In this document: positions 8,318-17,991 of the stretch, one piece after another | Layout of the letters: each line of letters opens with the position of its first letter | How positions within the stretch are numbered: position 1 is the first letter of the stretch | Origin: Streptococcus rubneri | GTDB lineage: Bacteria; Bacillota; Bacilli; Lactobacillales; Streptococcaceae | DNA: 64,000 nucleotides | Reading direction: 5' to 3' | Assembly: GCF_004785935.1 (NCBI RefSeq) | Contig: NZ_SRRP01000001.1 | Coordinates: 1,178,001 to 1,242,000 of the forward strand | The notes under the pieces: generated by a model | The model's input: the letters and a program-made list of their open reading frames with translations, nothing else | Database searches by the model: none | Told to the model about the DNA's origin: nothing | Program-made: the position numbers and the translations under genes

Positions 8318-10837
8318 TTAGAGTTTTTTACCGTGACAGTTTTTAAATTTCTTACCAGATCCACATGGACAAATGTCATTGCGTTTGATTTGGCTTATAT
8401 CAAGATCTTCCGGTAGCGCTACGTTTTGAGCTGCAATATTACGAGTCGCTGTCGTTGAGATACTATGTTCTGTACGTGGACGTTCTTGCTCGTGGATTTG
8501 AGCTTTCATCATCAAACGAGTCACATCAAACTCGATGGATCCAATCATGTCGTTAAACATACGGAATCCTTCAGATTGGTATTCAACCACAGGGTTGTTT
8601 TGTGCATACCCACGAAGACCAACGGCATTTCTCAATTGATCCAAGGCATCAATGTGATCTGTCCACTTGCTATCTACTACACGAAGAATTAATACTTTTT
8701 GGAACTCTTGGACAGCCTCCTCATCACGTAATTTCGCTACTTGGTTTTCATAAACTTCTTCAGCACGTTTGTACAAGTAATCAATCACATCTTTATCAGA
8801 TTTGCCTTCAATATCGCTCTCTGAAATGGTATCTTCAGGGACCAAATTGTATTTGGCAAAGTTCAAGATGGCTTCGATCCGTTCTTCCTTACTTGAGTGA
8901 CTTGCCCCTTCAACAATCCGTTTAATCGTCCGCTTAATCATGGCCTTGATTTCTGGAGCCAAATCACGATCTGCAGTAATGACATCATAGCGTTGAGAGT
9001 AAATAATCTCACGTTGTTCCCGCATGACATCATCATATTGAAGGACTTGCTTACGAGTGTCATAGTTGTTCCCTTCCACTCGTTTTTGGGCTGCTTCAAC
9101 TTGACGTGTAAACATATTGGACTTGATAACTGATTCTTCTTCACTCAATTTGAAACGATCCAAAAGGGCTTTGATTCGTTCTGAACCAAAACGACGCATC
9201 AATTCATCTTCAAGAGAGAGGTAGAACTGCGATTCACCTGGATCCCCTTGACGACCAGAACGTCCACGCAACTGGTTATCAATACGACGGCTTTCATGAC
9301 GCTCCGTACCAATGACACATAGTCCGCCCAATTCACGAACCCCTTCACCCAACTTAATATCGGTACCACGTCCGGCCATGTTGGTCGCGATTGTAACAGC
9401 ACCACGTTGACCAGCGTTCATGATGATTTGTGCTTCTTTGTAGTGGTTTTTCGCATTCAAGACTTCGTGAGGAACTCCTGCTTCGACCAAAAGGCGAGAT
9501 AGGTAGTCACTGGTTTCAACTGCCACAGTACCTACCAAGACTGGTTGCCCTTTTTCGTAACGAGCTTTTACATCTTCTACCACAGCTTTAAACTTCGATT
9601 TCAAGCTTGGATAGAGAAGGTCTGGATGGTCAATACGTGCAATCGGACGGTTGGTTGGAATCGGAATCACACGAATGTTGTAGATTTCACGGAATTCTTC
9701 TTCTTCTGTTTTACCAGTACCTGTCATCCCTGAAAGTTTCTTGTACATACGGAAGAGGTTTTGGTAAGTAATCGATGCAGATGTTTTGGTTTCTTCTTGG
9801 ACTGGTACACCTTCTTTGGCCTCAATCGCTTGGTGCAACCCATCTGAATAACGACGTCCTTCCATGGTCCGACCTGTAAATTGGTCGACAATCAAGATTT
9901 CTTGTTCTTCACTGACCACGTAATCAATATCCAAAATCATGATGTAGTTTGCACGGAGGGCATTGTCAATGTAGTGGGTTAAGGCAACATTTTCGATGTC
10001 GTACAAGTTTTCAAGATTAAAGTAGCTCTCAGCCTTATCAATCCCAGAGTCAGACAAGCCAATGGTTTTTGAAGGCACATCAATGATGTAGTCTTCTTCT
10101 TCCAAAGATTTTACATAGGCATCTGCCATATGGTAAAGCTGGCTAGTTTCTGTAGAAGTCTGACCAGAAACAATCAACGGAGTTCGGGCTTCGTCGATTA
10201 AGATGGAGTCTACCTCATCGACCAAGGCATAGTTCAATGGACGTTGTACCATGTTTTCTGCACGAACGACCATGTTGTCACGCAAGTAGTCGAAACCGAT
10301 TTCCGCATTGGTTGAATAGGTGATGTCACAAGCATAAGCTTCTTGTTTTTCTGACGGCGACTTGGCTGCCAAGTTAATACCGACAGAAAGGCCCAGCCAT
10401 GAGTACAATTCACCCATCTCTGTCGCGTCACGTTCTGTTAGGTATTCATTGACCGTAACAACGTGAACCCCTTTTCCAGACAGAGCATTCAAATAAACCG
10501 GCATGGTCGCTGTTAAGGTTTTTCCTTCCCCTGTACGCATTTCTGGAACGTCCCCATGGTGAAGAACAATTCCACCCATAACCTGTACTTTATAAGGGAA
10601 CAAGCCTAAGACACGCTTAGCACCTTCACGAACCACCGCAAATGCTTCATAAAGAAGATCATCTAATGATTCTCCATCTTGGTAGCGTTGTTTGAATTCT
10701 TCTGTTTTTGCTTTTAATTCATCATCTGAAAGGGCAGCCATTTGATCTTCGTAAGCAAAGACCTTATCTGCCATTTTTTCCAATCGTCTTAATTCACCTT
10801 TATCATTTTCGATAATTGTTTTTAATAAATTAGCCAT
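8318..10837 (-). CDS. secA: Preprotein translocase ATPase SecA
   Basis: 839 residues, standard for streptococcal SecA1. Visible: Walker A TGEGKT near residue 102, [15 protein letters not shown] near 208, [13 protein letters not shown] and RGRSGRQGD in the second motor half, and the zinc-binding tail [14 protein letters not shown] at the C-terminus. SecA drives secretory proteins through SecYEG at the membrane; the two large proteases in this window would be clients. The ribosome binding site GTAAGGAAAA supports the ATG at 10837. Confidence 0.98.
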   Translation of the reverse strand: MANLLKTIIENDKGELRRLEKMADKVFAYEDQMAALSDDELKAKTEEFKQRYQDGESLDDLLYEAFAVVREGAKRVLGLFPYKVQVMGGIVLHHGDVPEMRTGEGKTLTATMPVYLNALSGKGVHVVTVNEYLTERDATEMGELYSWLGLSVGINLAAKSPSEKQEAYACDITYSTNAEIGFDYLRDNMVVRAENMVQRPLNYALVDEVDSILIDEARTPLIVSGQTSTETSQLYHMADAYVKSLEEEDYIIDVPSKTIGLSDSGIDKAESYFNLENLYDIENVALTHYIDNALRANYIMILDIDYVVSEEQEILIVDQFTGRTMEGRRYSDGLHQAIEAKEGVPVQEETKTSASITYQNLFRMYKKLSGMTGTGKTEEEEFREIYNIRVIPIPTNRPIARIDHPDLLYPSLKSKFKAVVEDVKARYEKGQPVLVGTVAVETSDYLSRLLVEAGVPHEVLNAKNHYKEAQIIMNAGQRGAVTIATNMAGRGTDIKLGEGVRELGGLCVIGTERHESRRIDNQLRGRSGRQGDPGESQFYLSLEDELMRRFGSERIKALLDRFKLSEEESVIKSNMFTRQVEAAQKRVEGNNYDTRKQVLQYDDVMREQREIIYSQRYDVITADRDLAPEIKAMIKRTIKRIVEGASHSSKEERIEAILNFAKYNLVPEDTISESDIEGKSDKDVIDYLYKRAEEVYENQVAKLRDEEAVQEFQKVLILRVVDSKWTDHIDALDQLRNAVGLRGYAQNNPVVEYQSEGFRMFNDMIGSIEFDVTRLMMKAQIHEQERPRTEHSISTTATRNIAAQNVALPEDLDISQIKRNDICPCGSGKKFKNCHGKKL

Positions 10838-10882
10838 TTTTTTCCTTACTTTTCATATTTCTTAAATTTAAACGTTCTTTTA

Positions 10883-10911
10883 ATTATAGCATAACCATCC
10901 CTATCCTTCAA
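10883..10911 (-). promoter_or_regulatory. secA promoter
   Basis: On the minus strand TTGAAG (10906-10911), 17 nt, TATAAT (10883-10888), with TG one base before the -10. An AT-rich 45-nt leader follows before the secA ATG. Confidence 0.7.
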
Positions 10912-11009
10912 GAAATTCCGTCATTAGGAAAAAGGATTTTTGTAACATTTTTCGTAATCAATTCCTGCCCCCATTCGGGTTTGTATTTCTCTTGCTTTAG
11001 TACAAATTA

Positions 11010-11039
11010 AAAAGCTGAGCAAGAACCTACTCAACTTTT
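11010..11039 (-). terminator. manA terminator
   Basis: AAAAGTTGAG and CTCAGCTTTT (10 bp with one G-U on the minus strand) enclose a 10-nt loop and are followed by a T-rich run. Confidence 0.75.
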
Positions 11040-11047
11040 TTTGACTA

Positions 11048-11992
11048 TTATGGATGACTGACAATTAATTCCATCTCTTCTCCTGACAAGGTCCAATTCT
11101 GGATATCACTCGTTAAGATAAAGTGGTCCCCTTTTCCAATCGGATAATTCTCCCCATCTACCTGAAGACTTCCTTGCCCTGAGAGAACGCTCACCAAGCT
11201 ATAATCATGGGTCTTTTCAAATCGAACTTCCCCATTAACTACCCACTTGTGAACACCAAAGAAGTCATTGGCCACTAACAAAGTCGATGACAAGTGATCA
11301 ACTTTTTCCTCAACTGGTCGGCTATTTGCCGGAGCACCTAAGTTCAGTACATCAATGGACTGTTCAATATGCAACTCACGTAGATTCCCTTGATCGTCTT
11401 TACGATCAAAGTCGTAAACCCGATAGGTCGTGTCGCTCGATTGCTGGGTTTCTAAAATCAAGATACCTGAACCGATCGCATGCATGGTTCCACTTGGTAC
11501 ATAGAAGAAATCTCCCGCTTTCACAGGAACCCGTGCTAAAAGATCATCCCATTCTTTGACTTCGATCATTTGGCGCAATTCTTCCTTGGACTGGGCGTGA
11601 TGACCATAGATAATCTCTGCCCCCTCATCAGCAGCAATAATATACCAGCATTCGGTTTTTCCAAGTTCTCCTTCATGCTCCATTCCATAGGCATCATCTG
11701 GGTGAACCTGAACACTGAGCCAGTCATTTGCATCTAGAATCTTTGTCAACAAAGGAAAAACCGGTTCTGTTCGATCTCCAAATAATTCGCGATGCTCTGC
11801 ATATAGTTGGTCTAAGCCCATTCCAGCATAAGGTCCATTCTTAACAACAGAAACACCATGTGGATGGGCCGAAATAGCCCAGTATTCACCAACATGATCG
11901 CTCGGGATTTCATAGCCAAACTCATCTCGTAATCTAGTTCCACCCCAAATCTTTTCCTGCATGACGGATTGTAAAAATAACGGTTGTGACAT
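11048..11992 (-). CDS. manA: Mannose-6-phosphate isomerase, class I
   Basis: 314 residues, short firmicute form. The ATG at 11992 lies 5 nt after GGAGG; an earlier in-frame ATG overlaps that site. Zinc-ligand motifs are visible: VQVHPDD near residue 95, the GKTECWY glutamate shortly after, and SGTMHAIG near 168. It interconverts mannose-6-phosphate and fructose-6-phosphate in the cytoplasm. It is monocistronic, divergent from queG, with an extended -10 (TGGTATAAT; -10 at 12027-12032). Confidence 0.95.
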   Translation of the reverse strand: MSQPLFLQSVMQEKIWGGTRLRDEFGYEIPSDHVGEYWAISAHPHGVSVVKNGPYAGMGLDQLYAEHRELFGDRTEPVFPLLTKILDANDWLSVQVHPDDAYGMEHEGELGKTECWYIIAADEGAEIIYGHHAQSKEELRQMIEVKEWDDLLARVPVKAGDFFYVPSGTMHAIGSGILILETQQSSDTTYRVYDFDRKDDQGNLRELHIEQSIDVLNLGAPANSRPVEEKVDHLSSTLLVANDFFGVHKWVVNGEVRFEKTHDYSLVSVLSGQGSLQVDGENYPIGKGDHFILTSDIQNWTLSGEEMELIVSHP

Positions 11993-12026
11993 ACCTGCCT
12001 CCATATATCCTTGTATTCAATACCTT

Positions 12027-12032
12027 ATTATA
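12027..12032 (-). promoter_or_regulatory. manA extended -10 element
   Basis: TGGTATAAT on the minus strand, with a poor -35 (TTCAAA) 17 nt upstream. Confidence 0.55.
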
Positions 12033-12123
12033 CCAAATTCTACTCATTTTTGAAAGCCATGCCAAGCTGTTTAGACCCTTTTTAATTTTTTGCACGTTTT
12101 TCGCATTTTTACCAGCTTTCCGC

Positions 12124-12129
12124 TATAAT
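12124..12129 (+). promoter_or_regulatory. queG -10 element, almost touching the start codon
   Basis: A perfect TATAAT ends 6 nt before the ATG at 12136, so the expected transcription start falls on or next to the start codon. The -35 region (TTTTTCGCAT) is poor. Confidence 0.55.
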
Positions 12130-12135
12130 AGGTAT

Positions 12136-13269
12136 ATGAACCTCAAAGAATCTATTATTGAATTGGCTCACTCCATTGGTATTTCAAAAATTGGCTTTAC
12201 CACGGCAGATGATTTTTCCTATTTAGAAAAATCCCTCCGCCTAGCTGTGGAAGAAGGCCGAAATTCTGGTTTTGAGCACAAAAATATTGAAGAACGAATC
12301 CAACCACGCTTAAGTTTAGCTTCTGCTAAAACGATTATCTCCATTGCCGTTGCCTATCCTCACAAGTTAAAACAACAACCTCAGAAGACAGCCTATAAAC
12401 GCGGAAAATTCACCCCCAATAGCTGGGGCCTTGATTATCACTATGTCTTGCAGGATAAATTAGACCGCCTAGCACGAGGGATTGAAGAATTAACCGCCGA
12501 CTTCGAATACAAGGGCATGGTGGATACCGGTGCCTTAGTGGATACCGCGGTTGCTCAACGAGCAGGGATTGGCTTTATCGGAAAGAACGGCCTCGTCATC
12601 TCAAAAGAATACGGTTCTTATATGTTTTTAGGGGAGCTTATCACCAACCTAGAGATTGAACCCGATCAAGCCGTTGACTATGGTTGCGGAGATTGTAACC
12701 GCTGTGTAGAAGCCTGCCCGACTTCTTGCTTAATCGGGGATGGCACCATGAATGCCCGACGTTGCCTATCCTTTCAGACTCAAGACAAAGGGATGATGGA
12801 TCTGGAATTCCGTAAAAAGATTAAAACGGTCATCTACGGTTGTGATATCTGTCAAATCTGTTGTCCCTACAATCGTGGTCTGGACAATCCGCTAGCCACT
12901 GATATCGATCCTGAATTGGCTCACCCAGAATTAATCCCCTTTATTGAGTTATCCAATGGACAATTCAAGGAAAAATTTGGAATGGTCGCTGGTAGTTGGC
13001 GGGGAAAAAATATTCTCCAGCGCAATGCTATCATTGCTTTGGCCAATGCTAATGACCGGTCTGCTATTCCTAAACTGTTAGAAATCATCGAAACCTCGCA
13101 AAACCAGATTCATATTGCAACAGCCATTTGGTCACTGGGAGAGCTGATTCGTGAAGTCACACCTGACTTGGTTGATTTGTTAACTTCCCTCAAAAAACCA
13201 AGTCCTGCGATTATAGAAGAACGTGAACGGTTCTTCCAAAAATTCCAACACCAAATCTCACATAATTAA
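12136..13269 (+). CDS. queG: Epoxyqueuosine reductase QueG
   Basis: 377 residues starting at ATG 12136 (MNLKESIIELAHSIG). The reading frame is open upstream to 11986, but that part overlaps manA and lacks QueG sequence. Two ferredoxin-like clusters are visible: CGDCNRCVEACPTSCL near residue 195 and CDICQICCPYN near 237, consistent with two 4Fe-4S clusters, followed by a helical HEAT-like tail. It performs the last step of queuosine tRNA modification using cobalamin. There is no ribosome binding site better than GGT, and the promoter suggests a leaderless mRNA. Confidence 0.94.
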   Translation: MNLKESIIELAHSIGISKIGFTTADDFSYLEKSLRLAVEEGRNSGFEHKNIEERIQPRLSLASAKTIISIAVAYPHKLKQQPQKTAYKRGKFTPNSWGLDYHYVLQDKLDRLARGIEELTADFEYKGMVDTGALVDTAVAQRAGIGFIGKNGLVISKEYGSYMFLGELITNLEIEPDQAVDYGCGDCNRCVEACPTSCLIGDGTMNARRCLSFQTQDKGMMDLEFRKKIKTVIYGCDICQICCPYNRGLDNPLATDIDPELAHPELIPFIELSNGQFKEKFGMVAGSWRGKNILQRNAIIALANANDRSAIPKLLEIIETSQNQIHIATAIWSLGELIREVTPDLVDLLTSLKKPSPAIIEERERFFQKFQHQISHN

Positions 13270-13297
13270 AAACTGCCTAACTGAGTTAGGCAGTTTT
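13269..13297 (+). terminator. queG terminator
   Basis: A 13-bp perfect stem, AAAACTGCCTAAC (13269-13281) with GTTAGGCAGTTTT (13285-13297), followed by TA. It begins on the last base of the stop codon. Confidence 0.9.
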
Positions 13298-13617
13298 TAA
13301 TGTAGACAAACTATTATTATACATAAAACATCTAGTTACTCTTCAAAAATGACTTATTTTGCCATTTAAGAAGATAAAAACTTTCCGCTGTGAGAAAAGT
13401 GCCTGAAACACAATAGTTTCAGGCACTCGGGAGTTTTGAGAGTAAAACAGTTTGGGAAACTGTTTTAGCCCGAGCCCAGAAATTAAAGAGCGAGGGGGTT
13501 CAAAACTAAGTCATGGAACTTCGGAGAAGTTCGCTGACGTCCGTACTCACCTAAAGAAAGTTTCCAAGAATACTTTTTTACACTTTGAAACTACCAAACT
13601 AAGTTAGGCAGTTTTTA
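13298..13617. other. Structured non-coding element flanked by a duplicated terminator arm
   Basis: No gene is seen. Hairpins in order: GTGCCTGAAAC/GTTTCAGGCAC (about 13400-13427); CTCGGG...CCCGAG enclosing AAAACAGTTT/AAACTGTTTT (about 13426-13476); and AACTTC/GAAGTT (about 13517-13531). The 15-mer GTTAGGCAGTTTTTA of the queG terminator occurs again at 13603-13617, so the block is bounded by direct copies. It could be a small RNA, a MITE-like insertion or a BOX-type repeat; no second copy exists in this window. Confidence 0.55.
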
Positions 13618-13647
13618 TTATTTCTTACTTCTCCCATCCAACCTCTA

Positions 13648-14163
13648 TCAGAAAATTCCTAATAGAGAAAAACTGACGATTCCCCATAGGAGTGCAACAA
13701 CAAATCCGACCACGACATCACGGACAAAATGGAGTCCTGCCAGAACACGAACTCCTGCCAATAGAAGAGCCAGGAAGAGGCCAAGGCTAGATAGAAGAGG
13801 ATTCACTCCCCAGGCTACTGTCGAAATGATTGCCGCTGAAAAGACGTGCCGGCTTGGCATGGAACTTCCCTTACCTTCTCTCTCTAGGAGAGGTGGAAGC
13901 GCGCCAAGCTCATAGGGACGGGGCCAATTGATTGCTTTTCGAATGACACTCAATAAAATAAAGCCAGATGCCGGAACCAATAGATAGGCAAGAACAACCC
14001 AAATCTCGGAAGCTTTCAGATAAGCTGCCCAAAGAACATAAAAATAAAGGAGTGGCATCAGCAGGGTGACGAGGCGGTTGACCCACTTTAATAAAGAAAG
14101 ATAATTGGGATGCGACACCAAAAATGGTCTAACCCGTTCATAGAACAAATATTCTTTTTTCAT
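13648..14163 (-). CDS. PAP2-family membrane phosphatase
   Basis: 171 residues from ATG 14163 (weak GAAGAG site upstream; an in-frame TTG lies 13 codons earlier). Five to six hydrophobic helices carry the three PAP2 motifs: K-x6-RP in RKAINWPRP, PSRH in SSMPSRHVF, and R-x5-H-x3-D in RVLAGLHFVRD. The family dephosphorylates lipid phosphates such as undecaprenyl diphosphate or phosphatidic acid at the membrane; the substrate here is not known. It lies 45 nt after the deformylase-like gene, so the two may share a transcript. Confidence 0.85.
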   Translation of the reverse strand: MKKEYLFYERVRPFLVSHPNYLSLLKWVNRLVTLLMPLLYFYVLWAAYLKASEIWVVLAYLLVPASGFILLSVIRKAINWPRPYELGALPPLLEREGKGSSMPSRHVFSAAIISTVAWGVNPLLSSLGLFLALLLAGVRVLAGLHFVRDVVVGFVVALLWGIVSFSLLGIF

Positions 14164-14208
14164 CAACAAATTCTCTTCGATCGATTCCTTAACAAGCAGC
14201 AAGTAGAC

Positions 14209-14619
14209 CTAGATCAAAATCCCTTCCAGGTGATCTAGCTCATGCTGGCAAATCTGGGCCGCAAAACCTTCTAAGCTTATGAGCTGAGGCTTCCAATTCA
14301 TGTTGCGGTAGGAGATTTGAATCTTTTCAAAGCGGCTCGTTTTTCGGCTCCCTGCCAAAGAAAGGCACCCCTCTTCCGTCTCATAAACTCCTTCTTTCTT
14401 GACTAGAACAGGGTTAAAGAGAACCAAGGGCATCAAACCAAATTGGATAATGATCACTCGCTTGCGGATACCAATCATATTAGCCGCCATGCCAACACAG
14501 GAATCCTGGTGAGCTCGTAAGGTATCTTGTAAATCTTGCGCCAGATACAAATCCTCTTTTGTAGCTTCTTCAGATACTTGACTCAAAAAGAAGGGATTCT
14601 TCATAATGGCTTTTTCCAT
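14209..14619 (-). CDS. Peptide deformylase-like protein with altered motif I
   Basis: 136 residues from ATG 14619, which follows GAGGAGAAAAG. The family motifs II and III are present: EGCLS near residue 95 and QHELDHLEG near the C-terminus, giving the Cys and two His metal ligands. Motif I, normally GxGLAAPQ, reads VGMAANMIG, so the conserved Pro-Gln pair is replaced by Asn-Met. It is also shorter than the housekeeping Def (about 200 residues). It may be a secondary deformylase with changed activity; removal of the N-formyl group is not assured. Confidence 0.75.
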   Translation of the reverse strand: MEKAIMKNPFFLSQVSEEATKEDLYLAQDLQDTLRAHQDSCVGMAANMIGIRKRVIIIQFGLMPLVLFNPVLVKKEGVYETEEGCLSLAGSRKTSRFEKIQISYRNMNWKPQLISLEGFAAQICQHELDHLEGILI

Positions 14620-14726
14620 CTTTTCTCCTCTCTTGCTTAAAAAAGAGAAGGTCATTCATCCATCTTCCCGACGAAGAACTCCCTCCCCTAGCATTTCATG
14701 CTTTTTGTTGATTCAGCCTTACCTGA

Positions 14727-15620
14727 TTAGTCTTTTTTGCTGACTTGTTTTGCTAAGACAAAGTTACCCAAGGTTGCTGAACCATTTCCAGCTACCGCAG
14801 GAGTCACGATGTAGTCACGAACATCTGGAACTGGTAAGTAGCCGTTCAATAATACTGTGAATTTTTCACGAACGCGATCCAACATGTGCTGTTGTGCCAT
14901 CACTCCTCCACCAAATACAATCACATCTGGGCGGAAGGTTACAGTCGCATTGACAGCAGCTTGAGCAATATAGTAGGCTTGGATATCCCATACAGAGCTA
15001 TTGAGTTCGATATTTTCCCCACGAATACCAGTACGAGCTTCCAAGCTTGGACCAGCCGCAAGACCTTCTAAACAGCCTCTGTGGAATGGACACACACCAT
15101 TAAATTCTTTTTCAACATCCATTGGGTGTTTGGCAACATAGTAATGGCCCATCTCAGGATGTCCTACTCCACCAATGAATTCACCACGCTGGATGACACC
15201 TGCACCAATCCCTGTACCAATTGTATAGTAGACTAGGTTTTCAATCCGTGCACCCGCATTATTACGAGCGACAACTTCACCATATGCCGAGCTATTTACG
15301 TCCGTTGTAAAGTAAATCGGTACATTTAATGCACGACGGAAAGCCCCTACCACATCAATATTCGCCCAATGGGGTTTGGGAGTTGTTGTAATAAAACCAT
15401 ATGTTTTTGAATTTTTATCAATATCAATCGGTCCAAATGAACCAATCGCTAAACCAGCAAGGCTTTCAAATTTAGAGAAAAACTCAATACATTTATCAAG
15501 GGTTTCAATAGGGGTTGTTGTTGGAAACTGTGTCTTTTCAATGACGTTATTATTTTCGTCACCTACAGCACAAACAAACTTTGTTCCACCAGCTTCAAGA
15601 CTTCCATATAATTTAGTCAT
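14727..15620 (-). CDS. scrK: Fructokinase (ROK family)
   Basis: 297 residues from ATG 15620; GAGGA lies about 6 nt upstream. An in-frame TTG six codons earlier would include the ribosome binding site. The phosphate-binding LEAGGTKFVCAVG opens the protein. TIGTGIGAGVI and the zinc-site region GVCPFHRGCLEGLAAGP (near 165-185) match ROK fructokinases. It phosphorylates the fructose released by ScrB. It is downstream of scrA but has its own promoter with a ScrR-like operator. Confidence 0.95.
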   Translation of the reverse strand: MTKLYGSLEAGGTKFVCAVGDENNNVIEKTQFPTTTPIETLDKCIEFFSKFESLAGLAIGSFGPIDIDKNSKTYGFITTTPKPHWANIDVVGAFRRALNVPIYFTTDVNSSAYGEVVARNNAGARIENLVYYTIGTGIGAGVIQRGEFIGGVGHPEMGHYYVAKHPMDVEKEFNGVCPFHRGCLEGLAAGPSLEARTGIRGENIELNSSVWDIQAYYIAQAAVNATVTFRPDVIVFGGGVMAQQHMLDRVREKFTVLLNGYLPVPDVRDYIVTPAVAGNGSATLGNFVLAKQVSKKD

Positions 15621-15651
15621 ATCAATCCTCTTCTTCAATTCTCTTTTTTCT

Positions 15652-15678
15652 ATTATATCATAAAGGAAAACGGTTCAC
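15652..15678 (-). promoter_or_regulatory. scrK promoter with ScrR-like operator
   Basis: On the minus strand TATAAT (15652-15657) is preceded by GTGAACCGTTTT (15667-15678). That box is identical to the second site at scrA and overlaps the -35 position. This arrangement fits repression by ScrR. Confidence 0.7.
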
Positions 15679-15769
15679 TTCTATTCCTTAAAGAAAAAAC
15701 TACTCTTATTTATGTTTCAACATTAGGTGAGCAACTTTTTTATTCCAAACCTCATCTCCAAACAAAATT

Positions 15770-15801
15770 CAAGGACTGGAGGATACCCTAACCAGTCCTT
15801 G
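15770..15801 (-). terminator. scrA terminator
   Basis: CAAGGACTGG (15770-15779) pairs with CCAGTCCTTG (15792-15801); on the minus strand AATTTTGTTT follows. Confidence 0.8.
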
Positions 15802-15818
15802 AGCAATCATATTTTAAA

Positions 15819-17708
15819 TTATGCTTTTACTTCAATAATCGCATCGCCTTTAGCAACTTCACCAGTAGCTACTGGAGTTACTGAAGCATAGTCAGCTGTG
15901 TTTGTAACGATGACCATTGTTGTATCATCAAGACCAGCTGCTGCAATTTTAGCAGAATCAAATGTTCCAAGAACATCACCAGCTTTAACCTTGTCACCTT
16001 GTGCAACTTTTTGCTCAAAACCGTCACCATTCATTGAAACAGTATCAATCCCAACGTGGATCAAGATTTCAGCACCATTGGCTGTCTTCAAACCGAAGGC
16101 ATGTCCAGTCGCAAAAGCAATGGTTACTTCTGCATCTGCAGGAGCATAAACGACACCTTCAGAAGGCTTCACTGCAATCCCTTGACCCATCGCACCGCTT
16201 GAGAATACAGGGTCATTCACATTTTCTAAAGCAACAGCTTGCCCAATGATTGGTGAAATAATGGTTTCATCTTGAAGAGTTGCAGGAACGGTTCCAGTCA
16301 CAGCTTCCTCAACAAAACGATCTGTTGTAACACTTTCAGTTACAGTTTCAGGTTCTTCATCCTCAAAACCAAACATGTAAGTAAGAGCAAAACCAAGAGC
16401 AAATGATACTGCTACCATAAGGAAGTATTGTGGGAGTTGACCATTTACATAAAGCACTGTACCTGGAATGATTGTGATTCCACTACCAGTACCAGCAAGA
16501 CCAAGAAGTGAAGCCAAACTACCACCGATAGCACCTGCAATCAATGAAAGGAAGAATGGTTTACGGAAACGCAAGTTAACCCCAAAAATCGCAGGCTCAG
16601 TAATACCTAAGAAGGCAGAAAGAGCAGCTGGGAAAGCAAGAGTTTTCAATTTAGGATTTTTAGTTTTCACACCAACCGCTACAGTAGCAGCTCCTTGAGC
16701 AGTCATAGCAGCTGTGATGATAGCATTGAATGGGTTGGCATGGTCAGCAGCAAGTAATTGAATTTCAAGCAAGTTGAAGATGTGGTGAACACCTGATACG
16801 ACAATAATTTGGTGTACCCCACCGATCAACAACCCACCAAGACCAAATGGTAAGCTAAGGACAGCTTTTGTTCCAAGAAGAATGTAGTTTTCAACAACGT
16901 GGAATACTGGTCCAATAAGGAATAGACCAAGAATTGACATTACAAAGAGGGTTACGAATGGTGTTACCAAAAGATCAAGGACATCCGGAACTACTTTACG
17001 AACAGCTTTTTCAAACTTAGCTCCAACAACCCCGATAATAAAGGCTGGAAGAACAGATCCTTGCAACCCTACGACTGGAATAAAGCCGAAGAATTTCATA
17101 GCAGTCACTTCACCACCGGATGCAACAGCCCAGGCATTTGGAAGTGAACCAGAAACAAGCATCATACCAAGAACTATACCAACCGCTGGGTTCCCACCGA
17201 AGACACGGAAGGTTGACCAAACGACAAGACCTGGCAAGATGATAAAGGCCGTATCTGTCAAGATTTGAGTATAAGTCGTAACATCTTCTGGAAGAGTCAC
17301 ACCAAGGGCATTCAAGAGTCCACGGACACCCATGAAGAGACCTGTCGCAACAATAACTGGGATGATTGGTACAAAGACATCACCAAAAGTACGGATAGCC
17401 CGTTGGAACCAATTTCCTTGTTTAGCGGCTTCTGCTTTCATCTCAGCCTTAGTTGAAGTTGGCAATCCAAGAGCGACAACTTCATCATAGATCTTATTTA
17501 CAGTTCCAGTACCAAAAATAATTTGGTATTGACCTGAGTTAAAGAAAACTCCTTGAACTTTTTCAATATTTTCGACAGCATTTTTGTCGACTTTCGCTTC
17601 ATCTTTCACCATCACACGAAGACGAGTCGCACAGTGAGCAACACTGTTGACGTTCTCAACTCCACCGATCGCATCGATGACTTTTTTTGCAATTTCTGTA
17701 TTTGACAT
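15819..17708 (-). CDS. scrA: Sucrose-specific PTS transporter subunit IIBCA
   Basis: 629 residues from ATG 17708 (AAGGAG upstream; the TTG two codons earlier is not needed). Domain order is IIB (1-90, phosphocysteine Cys26 in AHCATRLRV), IIC (about 105-450, ten or so membrane helices including GITEPAIFG), and IIA (about 490-629, HVGID near 550). It imports sucrose with phosphorylation to sucrose-6-phosphate, using phosphate from HPr. Divergent scrB hydrolyses the product. Two operator-like boxes flank its promoter. Confidence 0.95.
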   Translation of the reverse strand: MSNTEIAKKVIDAIGGVENVNSVAHCATRLRVMVKDEAKVDKNAVENIEKVQGVFFNSGQYQIIFGTGTVNKIYDEVVALGLPTSTKAEMKAEAAKQGNWFQRAIRTFGDVFVPIIPVIVATGLFMGVRGLLNALGVTLPEDVTTYTQILTDTAFIILPGLVVWSTFRVFGGNPAVGIVLGMMLVSGSLPNAWAVASGGEVTAMKFFGFIPVVGLQGSVLPAFIIGVVGAKFEKAVRKVVPDVLDLLVTPFVTLFVMSILGLFLIGPVFHVVENYILLGTKAVLSLPFGLGGLLIGGVHQIIVVSGVHHIFNLLEIQLLAADHANPFNAIITAAMTAQGAATVAVGVKTKNPKLKTLAFPAALSAFLGITEPAIFGVNLRFRKPFFLSLIAGAIGGSLASLLGLAGTGSGITIIPGTVLYVNGQLPQYFLMVAVSFALGFALTYMFGFEDEEPETVTESVTTDRFVEEAVTGTVPATLQDETIISPIIGQAVALENVNDPVFSSGAMGQGIAVKPSEGVVYAPADAEVTIAFATGHAFGLKTANGAEILIHVGIDTVSMNGDGFEQKVAQGDKVKAGDVLGTFDSAKIAAAGLDDTTMVIVTNTADYASVTPVATGEVAKGDAIIEVKA

Positions 17709-17740
17709 TTGCAAAAATCTCCTTATTTTTTATTGTTTTG

Positions 17741-17804
17741 AAAACGGTTCACCCGTCTCTACGCATTTAATTGTACCACGTATCAAGAATATGTCAACCG
17801 TTTT
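17741..17804 (-). promoter_or_regulatory. scrA promoter flanked by two ScrR-like operators
   Basis: On the minus strand TTGACA (17792-17797), 16 nt, TACAAT (17770-17775). Operator-like boxes AAAACGGTTGAC (minus strand, 17793-17804, overlapping the -35) and GTGAACCGTTTT (minus strand, 17741-17752, in the transcribed leader) are inverted relative to each other, 41 nt apart edge to edge. Confidence 0.75.
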
Positions 17805-17991
17805 GCAGAAAGTTTTTGGTATTTATTTGTATTTTTTGATGGTTTGAAAATAGTACTTTTTATTTTCAACCGTCCCAATGCCCGTATACCATAGAATATA
17901 GACTTACTACGGTTTTTAAATTTTCAAAAACTTTCATATTTTCATTTGTTTTCAAAAACTCAATCTAGTACTCACTACTAAATTTTATGAT

